A stretch of DNA of 64,000 bases, from assembly GCF_021869535.1 (NCBI RefSeq), contig NW_026262659.1, forward strand, positions 2,480,001 through 2,544,000, given 5' to 3'. Positions 36,501-50,833 of this stretch are shown here, in pieces. The notes beneath the pieces are model-generated. The model did not search any database, was not told the origin of the DNA, and was given only the letters and a program-made list of their open reading frames with translations. The translations under genes were made by a program, and so were the position numbers. Origin of the DNA: Mytilus californianus (taxonomy: Eukaryota > Mollusca > Bivalvia > Mytilida > Mytilidae). Every line of letters begins with the position of its first letter. Positions within the stretch are counted from its first letter, which is position 1.

Positions 36501-36740
36501 ATACAGCAACAAACGACAAATGAAGCCAATTTGGGTGTATTTTGTAATCTAATACTAATATTATCTGAGTCTATATTTTGTATGAATGATGCTATAAAAT
36601 GTGAATTCAATTGCAGTTTGAAAATAAAAGGAGACGATGGGGGTAATATGCATTTGATAATGAGACAGTTACTCAAAGCAGAAGTTAACAAGAAGATATC
36701 TTAATAATAGACAGGTGTCAAGTTTTAAATCTTTTTTTGG

Positions 36741-37068
36741 TTTATTCAACAACAACTAATTGCACTTTCTGCTGTTAACAATGTACTTCACTAGTCCAGC
36801 ATTCCAGTAAAGAGTCCCTGTTTGTTAATACCAGAAATCCAGGGTTGTTTCTGGTAAGCATCATTATATTAAATTAACATTAGTTTTAATTTAACAGCTA
36901 ATTTATAAAATTATCAGCAATGAAATTAACAAGTATATATCAATGATACTTATTTGTTTAACAATTTACTATATATATCATCTAGCAATAATTGATTTTT
37001 GGGTATTGTTTCCGGAAATTTTTCATATTTCCTCCGTAAACGGGTGAATTGTTTTTCTATCAAACATC
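36741..37068 (+). repeat. 328-bp direct duplicate, copy 1
   Basis: It aligns without gaps to 54403-54730 with three substitutions by eye. It starts at TTTATTCAACAACAACTAAT and ends at CAAACATC. Confidence 0.93.
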
Positions 37069-37238
37069 TAATGGAGCACGAGGATAAAAGCTTATGTGAA
37101 GGGTTACTGCCAGTCACCCAACGTCAAAACCGTTGCACTACGAAAAGTGTATACGCAAGTAAATGTAGTCCCAACAAAAAAGATAGATCTAAATATCTAA
37201 AAGGAAAACTATTTGAGCATTTATGCGCGGTAAAATAA

Positions 37239-39118
<1,880 letters not shown>

Positions 39119-39235
39119 TTTACTTTTGTAACATCGGTCCAGGTATAATGCAGTTGACACTAAATACTATAAAACTTTTTTCATTGCATAAAATGCAGAT
39201 GTCTTTCTGCTCGTCAAATGACAGTATACTGATTA

Positions 39236-42200
39236 TCGTTCTGTACCATTTCTGAAGGGCCTGTAGGTCACCTTGCTATTGATATGTACCATAATTCTGA
39301 GGTGCATGTAGGTAGCCCTATTATTGATCTCTACCATGATTATCTGCGGTGCCTGTATGTCACCCTGTTATTGATCTGTACCATAGTTATTTGGGGTGCC
39401 TGTAGGTCACCCTGTTATTGATCTGTAACACAATTATCTGCGGTGCCTGTAGGTCACCCTGCTATTGATATGTACCATTATAATCTGAGGTGCCTGTAGG
39501 TAACCCTGCTATTGATCTGTCCCATAATCATCTGCGGTGCATGAAGGTCACCCTGCTTTTGATCAGTATTATAATTATCTGAGTTTTCTGTAGGTCACCC
39601 TGCTATTGATCTGTACTATAATTATATGAGGTGCATGTAGTTCACCCTGTTGTTGATCTGTACCATAATCATCTGCGGTGCCTGTAGTTTATCCTAATAT
39701 TGATCTGTACCATATCATTTCAAATGTTCCCATAGGTCACCCTTGTATTGATCTGTACCATATCATATCAAAAGTGCAAGAGGTCACATTGATATTGATC
39801 CTTATCATACCCTTTCAAAAGTGCATATAGGTTTCCTTGTTTTTGATCGGTACCATTTCCTATCAAAAGTGTTTACTTTTGTAACATCGGTCCAGGTATA
39901 ATGCAGTTGACACTTAATACTATATAAAAGAGGAGCGAAAGATACCAGAGGGACAGTCAAACTCATAAATCGAAAATAAACTAACAACGCCATGGCCAAA
40001 AAATAAAAAGACCAACAGACAAATAATAGTACACAAAACACAACATAGAAAACTAAAGACTAAGCAACACGAATCCAACCAAAAACTGGGGATGATCTCA
40101 TGTGCTTCGGAAGGGTAAGCAGATCCTGCTCCACATGAGGCACCCCTCGTGTTGCTCATTTTATTACAAACTTGGTTTATAGTCTTATTCGGTAGGTCAC
40201 AATCGTGATAAGGGAACGGGATTGTAGTTACGACATAAGGAACATATCCGATATCATCTGTGAAACGGATATTCCATAACTGACAACCAACTCGTAATGG
40301 CGTCCGTAAAATTTACGAAGGGATGACTTCAACTTCACCATTTGGAACTCTTGGTTAAATAGCTTCCTTTAATAGCTTCCTTTGTTCATTGCATAAAATG
40401 CATTAAAATGCAGATGTCTTTCAGCTCGTCAAATGACAGTTTACTGATTATCGTTATGTACCATAATTTTTTGAAGGGCCTGTTGGTCACCTTGCTATTA
40501 ATCTGAGTACCATAATTTTCTGAAGTGCATGTAGGTCACCCTGTAATTGATATGTACCATAATTATTCGAGGTGCGTGTAGGGCACGCTGCTATTGATCT
40601 GTACCATAGTTATATATATAATTATCTGAGGTGCCTGTAGGTCACACTGCTATGGATCTGTACCATAATCATCTGCATTACCTGTAGGTTTCCCTGCTAT
40701 TGATTTGAACTATAATCATCTGCGGTGCCTGTGAGTCACCCTGCTATTGATCTGTCCCATAATCATTAGCGGTGCCTGTAGGTTGCCCTGCTATTGATCT
40801 GTACCATTATAATCTGCGGTGCCTGTAGGTCACCCTGCTATTGATCTGTACTATAATTATATGAGGTGCATGTAGTTCACCCTGTTGTTGATCTGTACCA
40901 TAATCATCTGCGGTGCTTGTAGGTCACCCTGATATTGATCTGTACTATATTATTTCAAATGTGCCTATTGGTCACCTTGCTATTAATCTGTACCATATCA
41001 TACCAAAGGTGCAAGATGTCACATTGCTATTGATCTGTATCATACCCTTTCAAAAGCGCATGTAGGTCACCTTGTTCTTGATCTGTACCATTTCCAATTA
41101 AAAGTGCTTGTAGGTAATCTTATTTTAGTCTCTTCCATCTCCCATTTCCTATCAGAGTTACTGAAGACTATATGTCTGTTCATTTTTACCATATCCTATT
41201 TAATTATCAAAATTGCCTGTAGATCACCCTGTAATTGATATGTACCATAACTATTCGAGGTGCGTGTAGGGCACGCCGCTATTGATCTGTATCATAATCA
41301 TCTGCGGTGCCTGTAGGACAACCTGCTATTGATCAGTATTTTAATTATCTGAGTTCCCTGTAGGTCACCCTGCTATTGATCTGTACTATAATTATATGAG
41401 GTGCATGTAGTTCAGCCTGTTGTTGATCTGTACCATAATCATCTGCGGTGCCTGTAGGTCACCATGATATTGATCTGTACCATATTATTTTAAATGTGCC
41501 TATTGGTCACCTTGCTATTAATCTGTACCATATCATATCAAAGGTGCAAGAGGTCACATTGCTATTGATCTGTATCATACCCTTTCAAAAGCGCATGTAG
41601 GTCACCTTGTTCTTGATCTGTACCATTTCCCATGAAAAGTGCTTGTAGGTAATCTTATTTTAGTCTCTCCCATATCCTATCAAAGTTGCTGAAGATTATA
41701 TGTCTGTTCATTTTTACCATATCCTATTTAATCATCAAAATTGCATGTAGGTCACTCTGTTATTGATATGTACCATATTATATCCTAGGTGCCTTTATAT
41801 CACACTGCTTTTGATCTTTGCCAATAATTTCAACGGTACTTGTACCTCACCCTGTTGTTTACCATGTCATATTATAAATGAATCTATGTCCCCTCGTTAT
41901 TTTCCATATCACATTATATGTGCCTATAGGTCACCCTGGTATTTACAAAATCTTATCTCAGGTGCCTGTAGGTCACTATGTTATTTACAAAATCTCATCA
42001 CAGGTGCCTGTAGGTCACGCTGTTATTTACATTATCTTATCACAGGTGTCTGTAGGTCACCCTGTTATTTTACATATCTTATCATAGGTGCCTGTAGATC
42101 ACCATGGTATTTATCCATAATATCATAATATAGGGGGCTGTAAATCACCCTGTTATTTTACATATTCTTTCATATGTGCCTATAGGTCACCATGTCATTT

Positions 42201-42290
42201 CAATTTCATATTATAGTTCTGTTATTTTCTTTTCCCTATCATAGGTGCATGCAAGACACCATGGTATTTATCCATATTGTATTATAGGAT
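39236..42290 (+). repeat. Minisatellite array, left half (about 45-47 bp units, forward)
   Basis: The diverged unit is close to GATCTGTACCATAATCATCT then GCGGTGCCTGTAGGTCACCC and TGCTATT. It is interrupted by a family B insertion (39926-40350). Larger duplications are visible: 39119 onward is repeated from 39868, 40523 from 41213, and 41106-41230 from 41641. Confidence 0.88.
39926..40350 (+). repeat. Dispersed repeat family B inserted in the minisatellite
   Basis: It starts AAGAGGAGCGAAAGATACCA and ends near GGGATGACTTCAACTTCACC. It splits a duplicated flank: sequence before it matches 39119-39175, and sequence after it (CATTGCATAAAATGC) matches 39183 onward. Insertion therefore postdates the duplication. 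Confidence 0.75.
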
Positions 42291-43078
42291 TCAACCTTCA
42301 TGCACTTATGATACAGATCTATATGGGGATTGGATCTGAAGGCTCCTGTAATATGCCAAAATGTAGATGAACATCAGTGTAACCTGCAGGCACATATGGT
42401 AGGCTATGGTAGAGATAAAAGTTGTGTGACCTGCAGGCACCGATTATAGGCTATGTAGCATTTACATAGCAATCATGTGACCTGCAGGCTCCTATGATGG
42501 GCTCTGGTAAAGATCTATAAGGATAAGACCTGCATGCACCTATGATACAGATCTATGTGACGTGACCTAAAAGTTTATATGATGTGTCTGGTACAGATAC
42601 ATATCAGTGTGACCTGCAGGTAGTTACAAAAGGCTAATGTTACATATGAATAAAAGTATGACCTGAAGGCAAAGATGGTACAGATAATTATTGGTTTGAC
42701 CTGCAGGCACCTATGATAGGATATGGAACATAAAAAAGCGGTGAAACCTACATGCACCTATAATAAACCTGCAAGCATTATAATAGGATACAGTACACAA
42801 AGCAGTGGTATGACCTTCATGCCCCCATGATTGGATATGGTGCATACAAGAGACTGTGTGACCTATAGGCACTTATGATAACTGGCAGTCATCTATGATG
42901 GAATATGATAAAAAAAAGCTGTGTGACCTACATGCACCTATGATAGGTTATGGTATAAATAAATAGCAGTGTGACCTGCAGGCTTCTATGAAAGGCTTAG
43001 GTAAACATATATGGTGATGATGATTGGCTATGGTGCAGATCTATGGTTATGTGACCTGAAGGCACATATGTTAGGCTA

Positions 43079-43295
43079 CCGTATAGCGGATTAGTTTCGC
43101 GGGTGTAAAATTTCGCGATTTTCATTGAATAAGGTATATGAAATATTTTGGCGGTTATTATTTTGGCGGATTCAAAACTTTTATCAATACAATTGCATGT
43201 ACACTTTTAAATAGGCGGAATTTATTTTGGCGATTTTGTTCTGTCCACCAAAAAAAAATGAAAATTTACCCCCGCGAAAATAACCCGCTATACGG
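43079..43295. mobile_element. TA-flanked MITE inside the minisatellite
   Basis: 217 bp with terminal inverted repeats starting CCGTATAGCGG and including TTTCGCGGG, bounded by TA on both sides (43077-43078 and 43296-43297). The TIR and TA duplication fit a Tc1/mariner-type non-autonomous element. The interior repeats TTTTGGCGG. No transposase is present. Confidence 0.82.
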
Positions 43296-43408
43296 TATGG
43301 TACAGATAAAATGTTATATGGCCTGAAGGCACCTATGAATGGCTATATACAGATCTATGGTGGTTTTACCTGCATGCAACTATGATAGACTATGGTACAA
43401 ATCTATGG

Positions 43409-43441
43409 AACAGGGACGAAAGATACCAGAGGGACAGTCCA
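43409..43441 (+). repeat. Short family B fragment
   Basis: GGGACGAAAGATACCAGAGG and GACAGTCCAA match the 5' start of family B. Minisatellite resumes directly after. Confidence 0.55.
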
Positions 43442-43696
43442 ATGTGACCTGCAGGCACCTAAGAAGGACTATAAACAGATAGATATCAGTATGAACTGCA
43501 GGCATCTATGATAGTCTATGGTACACATACAAAGTTGTATGACCTGCAGTCACCTATAGACTATGGTACAGATGAAACGCTGTGGGACCTGCCGACACCT
43601 ATGATAGCATTTGGTCCAGATAAACAGTCGTATGACCTATAGGAACCTATGATAGGCTATAGTGCAGATAAAAAGTAGTATGACCTACAGGAACCT

Positions 43697-45016
43697 ATGA
43701 TAGGCTATGGTGCAGATAAACAGTCGTATGACCTACAGGAACCTATGATAGGCTATAGTGCAGATAAAAAGTCGTATGACCTACAGGAACCTATGATAGG
43801 CTATAGTGCAGATAAAAAGTCGTGTGACCTACAGGAACCTATGATAGGCTATAGTGCAGATAAAAAGTCGTGTGACCTACAGGAACCTATGATAGGCTAT
43901 AGTGCAGATAAAAATTCGTGTGACCTACAGGAACCTATGATAGTCTATAGTGCAGATAAAAAGTCGTGTGACCTACAGGAACCTATGATAAGCTATAGTG
44001 CAGATAAAAAGTCGTATGACCTACAGGAACCTATGATAGGCTATAGTGCAGATAAAAAGTCGTGTGACCTACAGGAACCTATGATAGCCTATGGTGCAGA
44101 TAAACAGTCGTATGACCTACAGGAACCTATGATAGGCTATAGTGCAGATAAAAAGTCGTATGACCTACAGGCATCTATGATAGTCTATGGTACACATACA
44201 AAGTTGTATGACCTGCAGTCACCTATAGACTATGGTACAGATGAAACGCTGTAGGACCTGCCGACACCTATGATAGCATTTGGTCCAGATAAACAGTCGT
44301 ATGACCTATAGGAACCTATGATAGGCTATAGTGCAGATAAAAAGTCGTATGACCTACAGGAACCTATGATAGGCTATGGTGCAGATAAACAGTCGTATGA
44401 CCTACAGGAACCTATGAAAGGCTATAGTGCAGATAAAACGTCGTATGACCTACAGGAACCTATGATAGGCTATAGTGCAGATAAAACGTCGTATGACCTA
44501 TAGGAACCTATGATAGGCTATAGTGCAGATAAAAAGTCGTATGACCTACAGGAACCTATGATAGGCTATGGTGCAGATAAACAGTCGTATGACCTACAGG
44601 AACCTATGAAAGGCTATAGTGCAGATAAAACGTCGTATGACCTACAGGAACCTATGATAGGCTATAATGCAGATAAAAAGTCGTATGACCTACAGGAACC
44701 TTTGACAGTCTATAGTGCAGATCAAAAGTCGTGTGACCTACAGGAACCTATGATAGGCTATAGTGCAGATAAAAATTCGTGTGACCTACAGGAACCTATG
44801 ATAGGCTATAGTGCAGATAAAAAGTCGTGTGACCTACAGGAACCTATGATAGGCTATAGTGCAGATAAAAAGTCGTGTGACCTACAGGAACCTATGATAA
44901 GCTATGGTGCAGATAAAAAGTCGTATGACCTACAGGAACCTATGATAGGCTATAGTGCAGATAAAAAGTCGTGTGACCTACAGGAACCTATGATAGGCTA
45001 TAGTGCAGATCTGTAG
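43697..45016 (+). other. Long frame kept open by the 48-bp repeat
   Basis: Because 48 is divisible by three, the homogenised units read as a 16-residue repeat (PMIGYSADKKSYDLQE) in one frame over about 1.3 kb, with only two interruptions by stops (near 44252 and 44501). No splice context, leader or family supports a gene, and I treat the frame as a likely by-product of unit length. It is recorded because the frame is unusually clean. Confidence 0.3.
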
Positions 45017-45380
45017 TGAAGAGACCGACAGGCACCTATTATAGACTATGGTGCAGACCTATGGTAATTTGACCTGCATGTACCTATTATAGTCTTTGGT
45101 ACAGATAAATAGGCAATGTGACATGCAGGCACCCATGCTAGACTATAGTGAAGATTTATGGTGATGTGACCTTCAGGCACCTCTGATGGGCTAAGGTACA
45201 GTTAAAAAGCTGTGAAACCTGCAGACACCCATGATAGGCATTGATCTATGGTGATGTGACCTGCATGTATTTATGGTACTGATGCATAGCAGTGTGACCC
45301 TCAGGCTCCTATGATAGGCTATGGTGCAGATCATAAGTGAAATAACCTACAGGCACCTTTGATAACTGCGAGTACTCTCA

Positions 45381-46680
45381 GATCTGTACTTAGTGTATTT
45401 TTGTTATTCGCATGAACAAGTAACCATCAACGTCCACTTTGTGTTTTGTTAGATTTTTCTATTTCTATTTATTTGATGTGACCTCCCTTTTTCAACTGTT
45501 TTTATAGTTTGTTATTATGTTCTACTGTTACACCACGATACCATGTTATGAGAGGGTTGGCGCCTTCAAGTAGTTTAACACCGCCACAATCTGTATGTGC
45601 CTGTCCTAAATCAGGAACCGGTAATTCAGTGGTTGTCATTTGTCAGTTGCAAGAAGGAAATGTAAATTTTTAATTTACATTCTGCAGAGGATATGCCTAA
45701 AGAACTATAGACTATATTATTTTCCTATTTTGAAAGACAATATAATTGTATATCTCTACCTGTGTGACGTTTACATTCTGATGTCAAACGCGCGATTCTA
45801 CGTTAGAGTCAGTGTTAATCTGGCCATTCGGTCCTAGTACATAAGACCTTTCAATCGTTTATTTGTGGATTTGACATACTTAAATAAAATTCAAATATAA
45901 GGGAGTAATGCATGAGGTTGTTAAATTTGATATGTACCTTTTTGTGCTTCTTTGTTAAATGTTTGTTTGTTTTATTGTGATTAAGATACTTGTGGTACTT
46001 GTACATTCTGTCATTATTGTTTATGATACAATTATTCTCGTATTCTTGTCTTTCATTTTTACTAATGAGCTTTGTCCATATATGCCTTTTTAAGTTTCTT
46101 TGTTACATCTTTGACGTAGCTCTGTACTTATACATCCCGTCATTGTGTTATTGTACTATGGTAAATTTGTGTATTCTTGTCTTTAATTTATGCTAATATG
46201 CTCGGTCTATACGCCATTTTGTGCTTCTTTGTTACATATTTGTTTTTTTAGTGATTAAGATTTTAACACAATGTTGACTGCTGTATTTTTGGCATTTTTA
46301 CCTATTATGTCTGTTTGTTTTGTTCACACATCGTTGTCAACATAATGGAATTGAATGTGACTTTCATACAAGTGAGAGGTTAAGCTAGCTATAAAACCAG
46401 GTTCAATCCACCATTTTCTACATAAGAAAATGTCTATACCAAGCCAGGAATATGACAGTTGTTATCCATTCGTTTGATGTGTTTGAGCTTTTGATTTTGC
46501 AATTTGATTAGGGACTTTCCGTTTTTGGAATTTTCCTCGGAGTTCAGTATTTTCGTGATTTTACTTTTTGTTGCTGTGTGTTTCATATTTGTTTTTCGTT
46601 TATTATTTTGTACTTAAATTAGGCCGTCTATTGTGGAGAGTTGTCTCATTGGCAATCATACCACATCTTCCTTTTATATG
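45381..46680. other. Dispersed repeats interrupting the minisatellite
   Basis: A family A piece (45545-45640) is followed by AT-rich sequence with TGTGCTTCTTTGTTA blocks repeated at about 45935, 46090 and 46220, then an inverted family E copy (46230-46675). Confidence 0.55.
46230..46675 (-). repeat. Dispersed repeat family E, inverted, near full length
   Basis: It contains CAATGTTGACTGCTGTA, AAGTGAGAGGTTAAGCTAGC, CCAAGCCAGGAATATGACAG, and ends GAGAGTTGTCTCATTGGCAA with ACCACATCTTCC, so its end joins the family A-type 3' motif. Confidence 0.65.
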
Positions 46681-46950
46681 TATGGAGCAAATCTAAAGTG
46701 ATATGCACTGCAGGCATCCACCATACAGATATATAAATCAAAGTATGACATGCAGGAATATATAATAGGCTATGGTACAGATAATAAGCAGTCTGACCTG
46801 CAGACTCAAATGATAAGCTATGTTACAGATCTTAAGTGATGTGATCTGCAGGCACCTATTGTCCAGATAAACTTTTGGTGAGACCTGCAGGCACATTTGA
46901 TACAGATAAATTATGGTGTGACCTGCAGGCACCTATAAAATTGTATATGA
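46681..46950 (-). repeat. Minisatellite array, distal piece (inverted)
   Basis: It resumes the CTGACCTGCAGACTC / GACCTGCAGGCACC units in the same orientation as 42291-45380, so the 1.3-kb block in between is an insertion into the array. Confidence 0.8.
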
Positions 46951-47033
46951 TCATACGCGTAGATATATGCAGCACTACTTTTTATATAAGTGGTGACTGG
47001 CAGTAACCGTTCACATAAGCTTTTATCCTCATC

Positions 47034-47156
47034 TTCCTGGTTTTGAAACAAATATTGCCACACCGGCCATGACTTAAAAAATAAAAAAAAAAACAGATGT
47101 GATATAGCATATTCACAGGTATGTCTGAATTAAAAATTTTCTGTAGTATAAAGAAG
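47034..47156 (+). repeat. 123-bp block shared with 54731-54853
   Basis: TTCCTGGTTTTGAAACAAAT to GTAGTATAAAGAA matches the right part of the 54.4-kb composite with about five substitutions. It is preceded by CATC, as is the other copy. Confidence 0.88.
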
Positions 47157-47354
47157 ATTAAGATTAAATAAATATTTCATTTTTTAATCTTCTTTTTGTA
47201 ACGGTAAATAGTCTCGTTATCAATCATCACATGTACATGTACAGTAGCGGTGAAAGGTAATATTTATATTACTTGATCAGTTCCAGATGTGTAATTTGTA
47301 AAATTTATCTCTTTTATTAATTTATTCATCCATTTATTTTTGCTAGATCATATA

Positions 47355-47771
47355 CTTCTCAAACAAAGAAATTATTTTAACAATTTGGCAGTTTTATCTA
47401 GAATACATTTATATTTTGTATTCTTACATTTTGCCTGCAGTTTGTAACTATACATAAATTCTGCTTTAAATACAGCATACACATTTACAGATTCTGTTTT
47501 CTGTTCAGACATGTAATAAGCTTTATATATACAAAACATTATTAATGTAATCAAATAATTGATTTCATAATATTGTTCATCATTAATTTTATAACCGAAT
47601 ACTATCATCAAGAAAGTGACATTTCAGAAACATATGATCATAATCCTCAGTGGTATTGCAATAATGACAATTTGAAGTATTGCAGATATTCCACTGTTTA
47701 AATAAAGTTTTACAAGGTAGAATAAAGTGTAACAATTTCCAACGAAACATTTTATACTTATTTTCTTTCAA
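47355..47771 (-). pseudogene. 3' fragment of a second non-LTR retrotransposon (zf-RVT region)
   Basis: The minus-strand frame shows RWKLLHFILPCKTLFKQW then CNTSNCHYCNTTEDYDHMF and LKCHF, the zf-RVT pattern at the C-terminus of many LINE reverse transcriptases. A second frame (GYKINDEQYYEINYLITLIM) continues after a frameshift near 47600. It is truncated and dead. Confidence 0.68.
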
Positions 47772-48388
47772 ATAATGATGAACAAGTTTTAAATCTACTG
47801 TGTCTTCAAATAGTCAAAAATAAAATAATTTCAATTTTATAGAGATCTGCCATTAGACAACCACTGAAGTCAGGCTCATGTTTTATTTCTTACTGTTCTA
47901 TTGTTATACCTATCCAGTTTCGTTTTTGTATCTCAAAATGGTAAATTCAGCTTTATACTTCATTATAATAGAATTTTAAGGATCTTTTCAGATGCAGCAG
48001 TTCTTCTCACAAAACTTTAAGTCATACACATTACAGTATAACTTACTATCAATTTTAATCGTAAGATTTTTTTGTGGAAAGAGTTGCTGGACAGTAACAA
48101 ACATTAGCCAATGTTCAATTTTCGTAATTCGTTCTGTTTCTTTGATACTATTAGCAGTAGACGAATTATATTTGGTGTATGGTATGCAATTTAATTATGA
48201 TAAGTAAAGCAATCGAGCCATTTTAGTGTGTGCAGTCATGTTTTTTAGTCGGAAAGGTTGGGGTCAGAAAAATGATAGTTAATGGGTATATTAGTTAATG
48301 TCTAATAGAAAAACAAAGGATATGGGGAATCTATCCATGACACAAAATCAGTACATGAACAGTCACAGTGAGGCCTTCATTAACACGG

Positions 48389-48412
48389 AAAAAAAAAAAA
48401 AAAAAAAAAAAA
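48389..48412. repeat. Poly(A) tract
   Basis: A run of about 24 A, possibly an old retroposon tail, though no clear element ends on it. Confidence 0.6.
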
Positions 48413-49229
48413 ACCTCACCTCGCTGTAAGTTTAAGGCCGACTTTATATAATTATCACCAGTTTGAGCAGAATTTCTTTGCAAAAATGATTGGCATAGAC
48501 TTGTCAGATGTAACACCACCAAATCGGGCCCGGTCAGCTAGAACATACTGGAAAGGAGTACATATGTAAAAAAGAATAGTTTCTACGCATAGGTGTAAAT
48601 ATCAAGCTATATAGAATATATTTTGGTAATTTATGTATCAAATAAAAGGCGAAGGACTGGTGATCCTTGTAGAACACATTTTGACTGATAATTTTGAATA
48701 ATACAAAAGTGTGAGAATGAATTCTAAAAGTTAGGGCATATATTGCCTGTTTCTCAGATATGAGGTACCTGGTTTGGTGTATCCAATGCATGTTCAGGTA
48801 ACCAGTATAGTCTGATGTATAAATAACGGTTTATTGATCCCGCCCCTCATAAATGTTTGAAAGTGAAACATTTAACGTGGATAGGAATTGGGGCCAAGAA
48901 TAGGTGGTGAGCGTCTTATGAAAATGTTAGTACACAATCTGGCCTAAAAATAAGGAAATGATGGCACACATAAGACAAGTTATCTCAAGAACAAATACAC
49001 CGTTAACTTTAGAATACAGAAGAACATAAACCTCAAGCAACGGGAAACTTTCTGCAGACTCCACACAGCACGAGAGAAAAAACTCTGTTAATATTATAGT
49101 AAAACAAATGATATGGGGAAAACACAGTAAATACACAGCATGTTTATTGCTGTTTTTCATCTCAAAGTCACAGTGAGGGCTTCTCTCTATATATATCCGT
49201 CAGTCAGCCATATTGAGTCTGTCATACTG

Positions 49230-49570
49230 GTAACTATTAATTATGGAAAACTGCATTATTAGCGATCTCATCATGTGTACAACTCATACCAGATTTTATG
49301 AAACTTATATCATAGGTTTAAATCAGCAATTTCTTGGCCATTTCTAAAATCAGTGCGGATCAATTATTTAAAAGAGTTATGGCCCTTGGAAATATTAATT
49401 ATATGATAAATTGCATTGTAAGCCCTCTCATGTGTACAATTATTGCCAGATTTTTTTCAAAATTATACCAAAGGTTTACATTAGGAATGTCTAAGATATC
49501 TTCGAAAATCAGTGCGCATCAAATATTTTTAAAAGAGTTATCCCCCTTGGAAATATTAATTATATCGGAA
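49230..49570 (+). repeat. Diverged tandem repeat of about 160-175 bp
   Basis: AGAGTTATGGCCCTTGGAAA and AGAGTTATCCCCCTTGGAAA, each followed by TATTAATTATAT and preceded by an AAAATCAGTGCG(G/C)ATCAA block, mark two units. A third, partial unit lies at the left. Confidence 0.65.
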
Positions 49571-49907
49571 ATTGCATTGCATTTGCTATCAAGCCTTCAT
49601 TTCTCTAAGATGTTTATAAAAATTTAAAAGAACAAAAAGAAATTATTATTAGTGTTATTGACCTTGGATAGATTAAATAAAATATGTGCAACATGGGAGA
49701 CATTGGAAGTCTGCTCTATTATTTTATCATAATTTTGGCTCGAAAATATTGGATAGGATATTTTTGTTACTAGCAACGGACCAGTGAGTGGCCAATGTAT
49801 ATCTGCCCTACTGCATAGTTGTCTAGAAAAAAGATGCGGATAATAGTGATATTCCCACTCATTAGTTGAAGACAAACTGGCAAGGAAATTGGAAAAAAAA
49901 ACAACCA

Positions 49908-50100
49908 AAAAAGAGAGGCGAAAGATATCAAATTGGACATTCAAACATTCAAAAAACTAACAACGCCATGGCTAAAAAGAAAAAAAGAAAAACAACAGTA
50001 CACAAAACACAACATATAAAACTAAAGACTGAGCAATTCGAACCCTACCAAATACTGGGGGTGATCTCAGATGCTCCGGAAGGGTACGCAGAACTATAAA
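49908..50100 (+). repeat. Dispersed repeat family B
   Basis: AGAGAGGCGAAAGATATCAA ... CAACGCCATGGCTAAAAAG ... GGTGATCTCAGATGCTCCGG. Confidence 0.65.
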
Positions 50101-50833
50101 ACAAAAACAAAATATGAAAAAAATAAGCTAAGCAACACTAAAAGGTAAAAAACCCGTATAAAATCAAGGGATTAACTCAAGTGCTCAGATCCCGACTTGA
50201 CCAAAGGTGTGGCATAAAGCAAAGTAGCTGTAGGATAGAGTTACTTTTATTACAATGTAGTCCAGTTGCTCACATAATATATATCTATATATGTATACAT
50301 TTATTAAAGATCATTCTTAACAAATTTTTTGTCTTGAGTAAATTTCTGTGTTACCCAATAAATGATATCATTTTGCTTGATTGGTCAGAAAGTATTGATG
50401 ATTTAAAAATGTATACATACTGTCAAATTGTTAAAAGATCCCCTTTCTAAATTATTTTAAAATATCATTTAGCTTTAACCATAATCTCTTGGTATAAATT
50501 TAGCTACACCCTTAAGCTTTCATGGGTATATTAAATCCTATCAAAACTCTTTTCTTACATTACAGCTACTGTAGGAAGTATTCCAAAAGTCTGATTGCTG
50601 AATATAAATGACAGGATCATATCATTGAGCCAACATCGTACAAGGATAAGAGTATAAATATGAAGGAGTTTATGGGCATAAATGACAATTCTAAACAGGA
50701 GAGAACTATTTAAGTTAAACAATACCTATAGACATACAGTGGTGTTTTCAGGTAATCAAAAACAAATTTACTAAATGTTCATATTTTGTCAACCAGATAT
50801 ATGAAAGTACTTTAAAAAAAATAATCAAAAGGA

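Larger units (their letters stand above)
31395..36740. other. Intergenic, repeat-bearing, no gene recognised
   Basis: It holds a diverged tandem pair at about 33020-33360, a block at 34231-34532 that is inverted at 50834-51122, a bivalve-type repeat at 35115-35410 (GTAGAGGAGCATTATGTTTT) and an inverted family C copy at 36280-36500. The remaining open frames are short and lack coding sense. Confidence 0.5.
42291..45380 (-). repeat. Minisatellite array, right half (about 48 bp units, inverted)
   Basis: Units read GTGACCTGCAGGCACCTATG then ATAGGCTATGGTACAGAT, which is the reverse complement of the left-half unit. Units at 43620-45010 are nearly identical (48 bp, GACCTACAGGAACCTATGAT core), while the flanks are diverged. 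A 669-bp higher-order duplication (43501 to 44170) and a 192-bp one (44318-44509 to 44510-44701) are visible. Confidence 0.9.

Noticed and set aside
36999-37238. 79-codon frame overlapping the 328-bp duplicate
   Set aside because: The first part lies in a repeat that is shared with 54.4 kb, where the frame is not continued. No family is recognised for the rest.
43620-45010. Regularly spaced repeats resembling a CRISPR array
   Set aside because: There are no unique spacers: the whole 48-bp unit repeats and the host is eukaryotic. It is a minisatellite.
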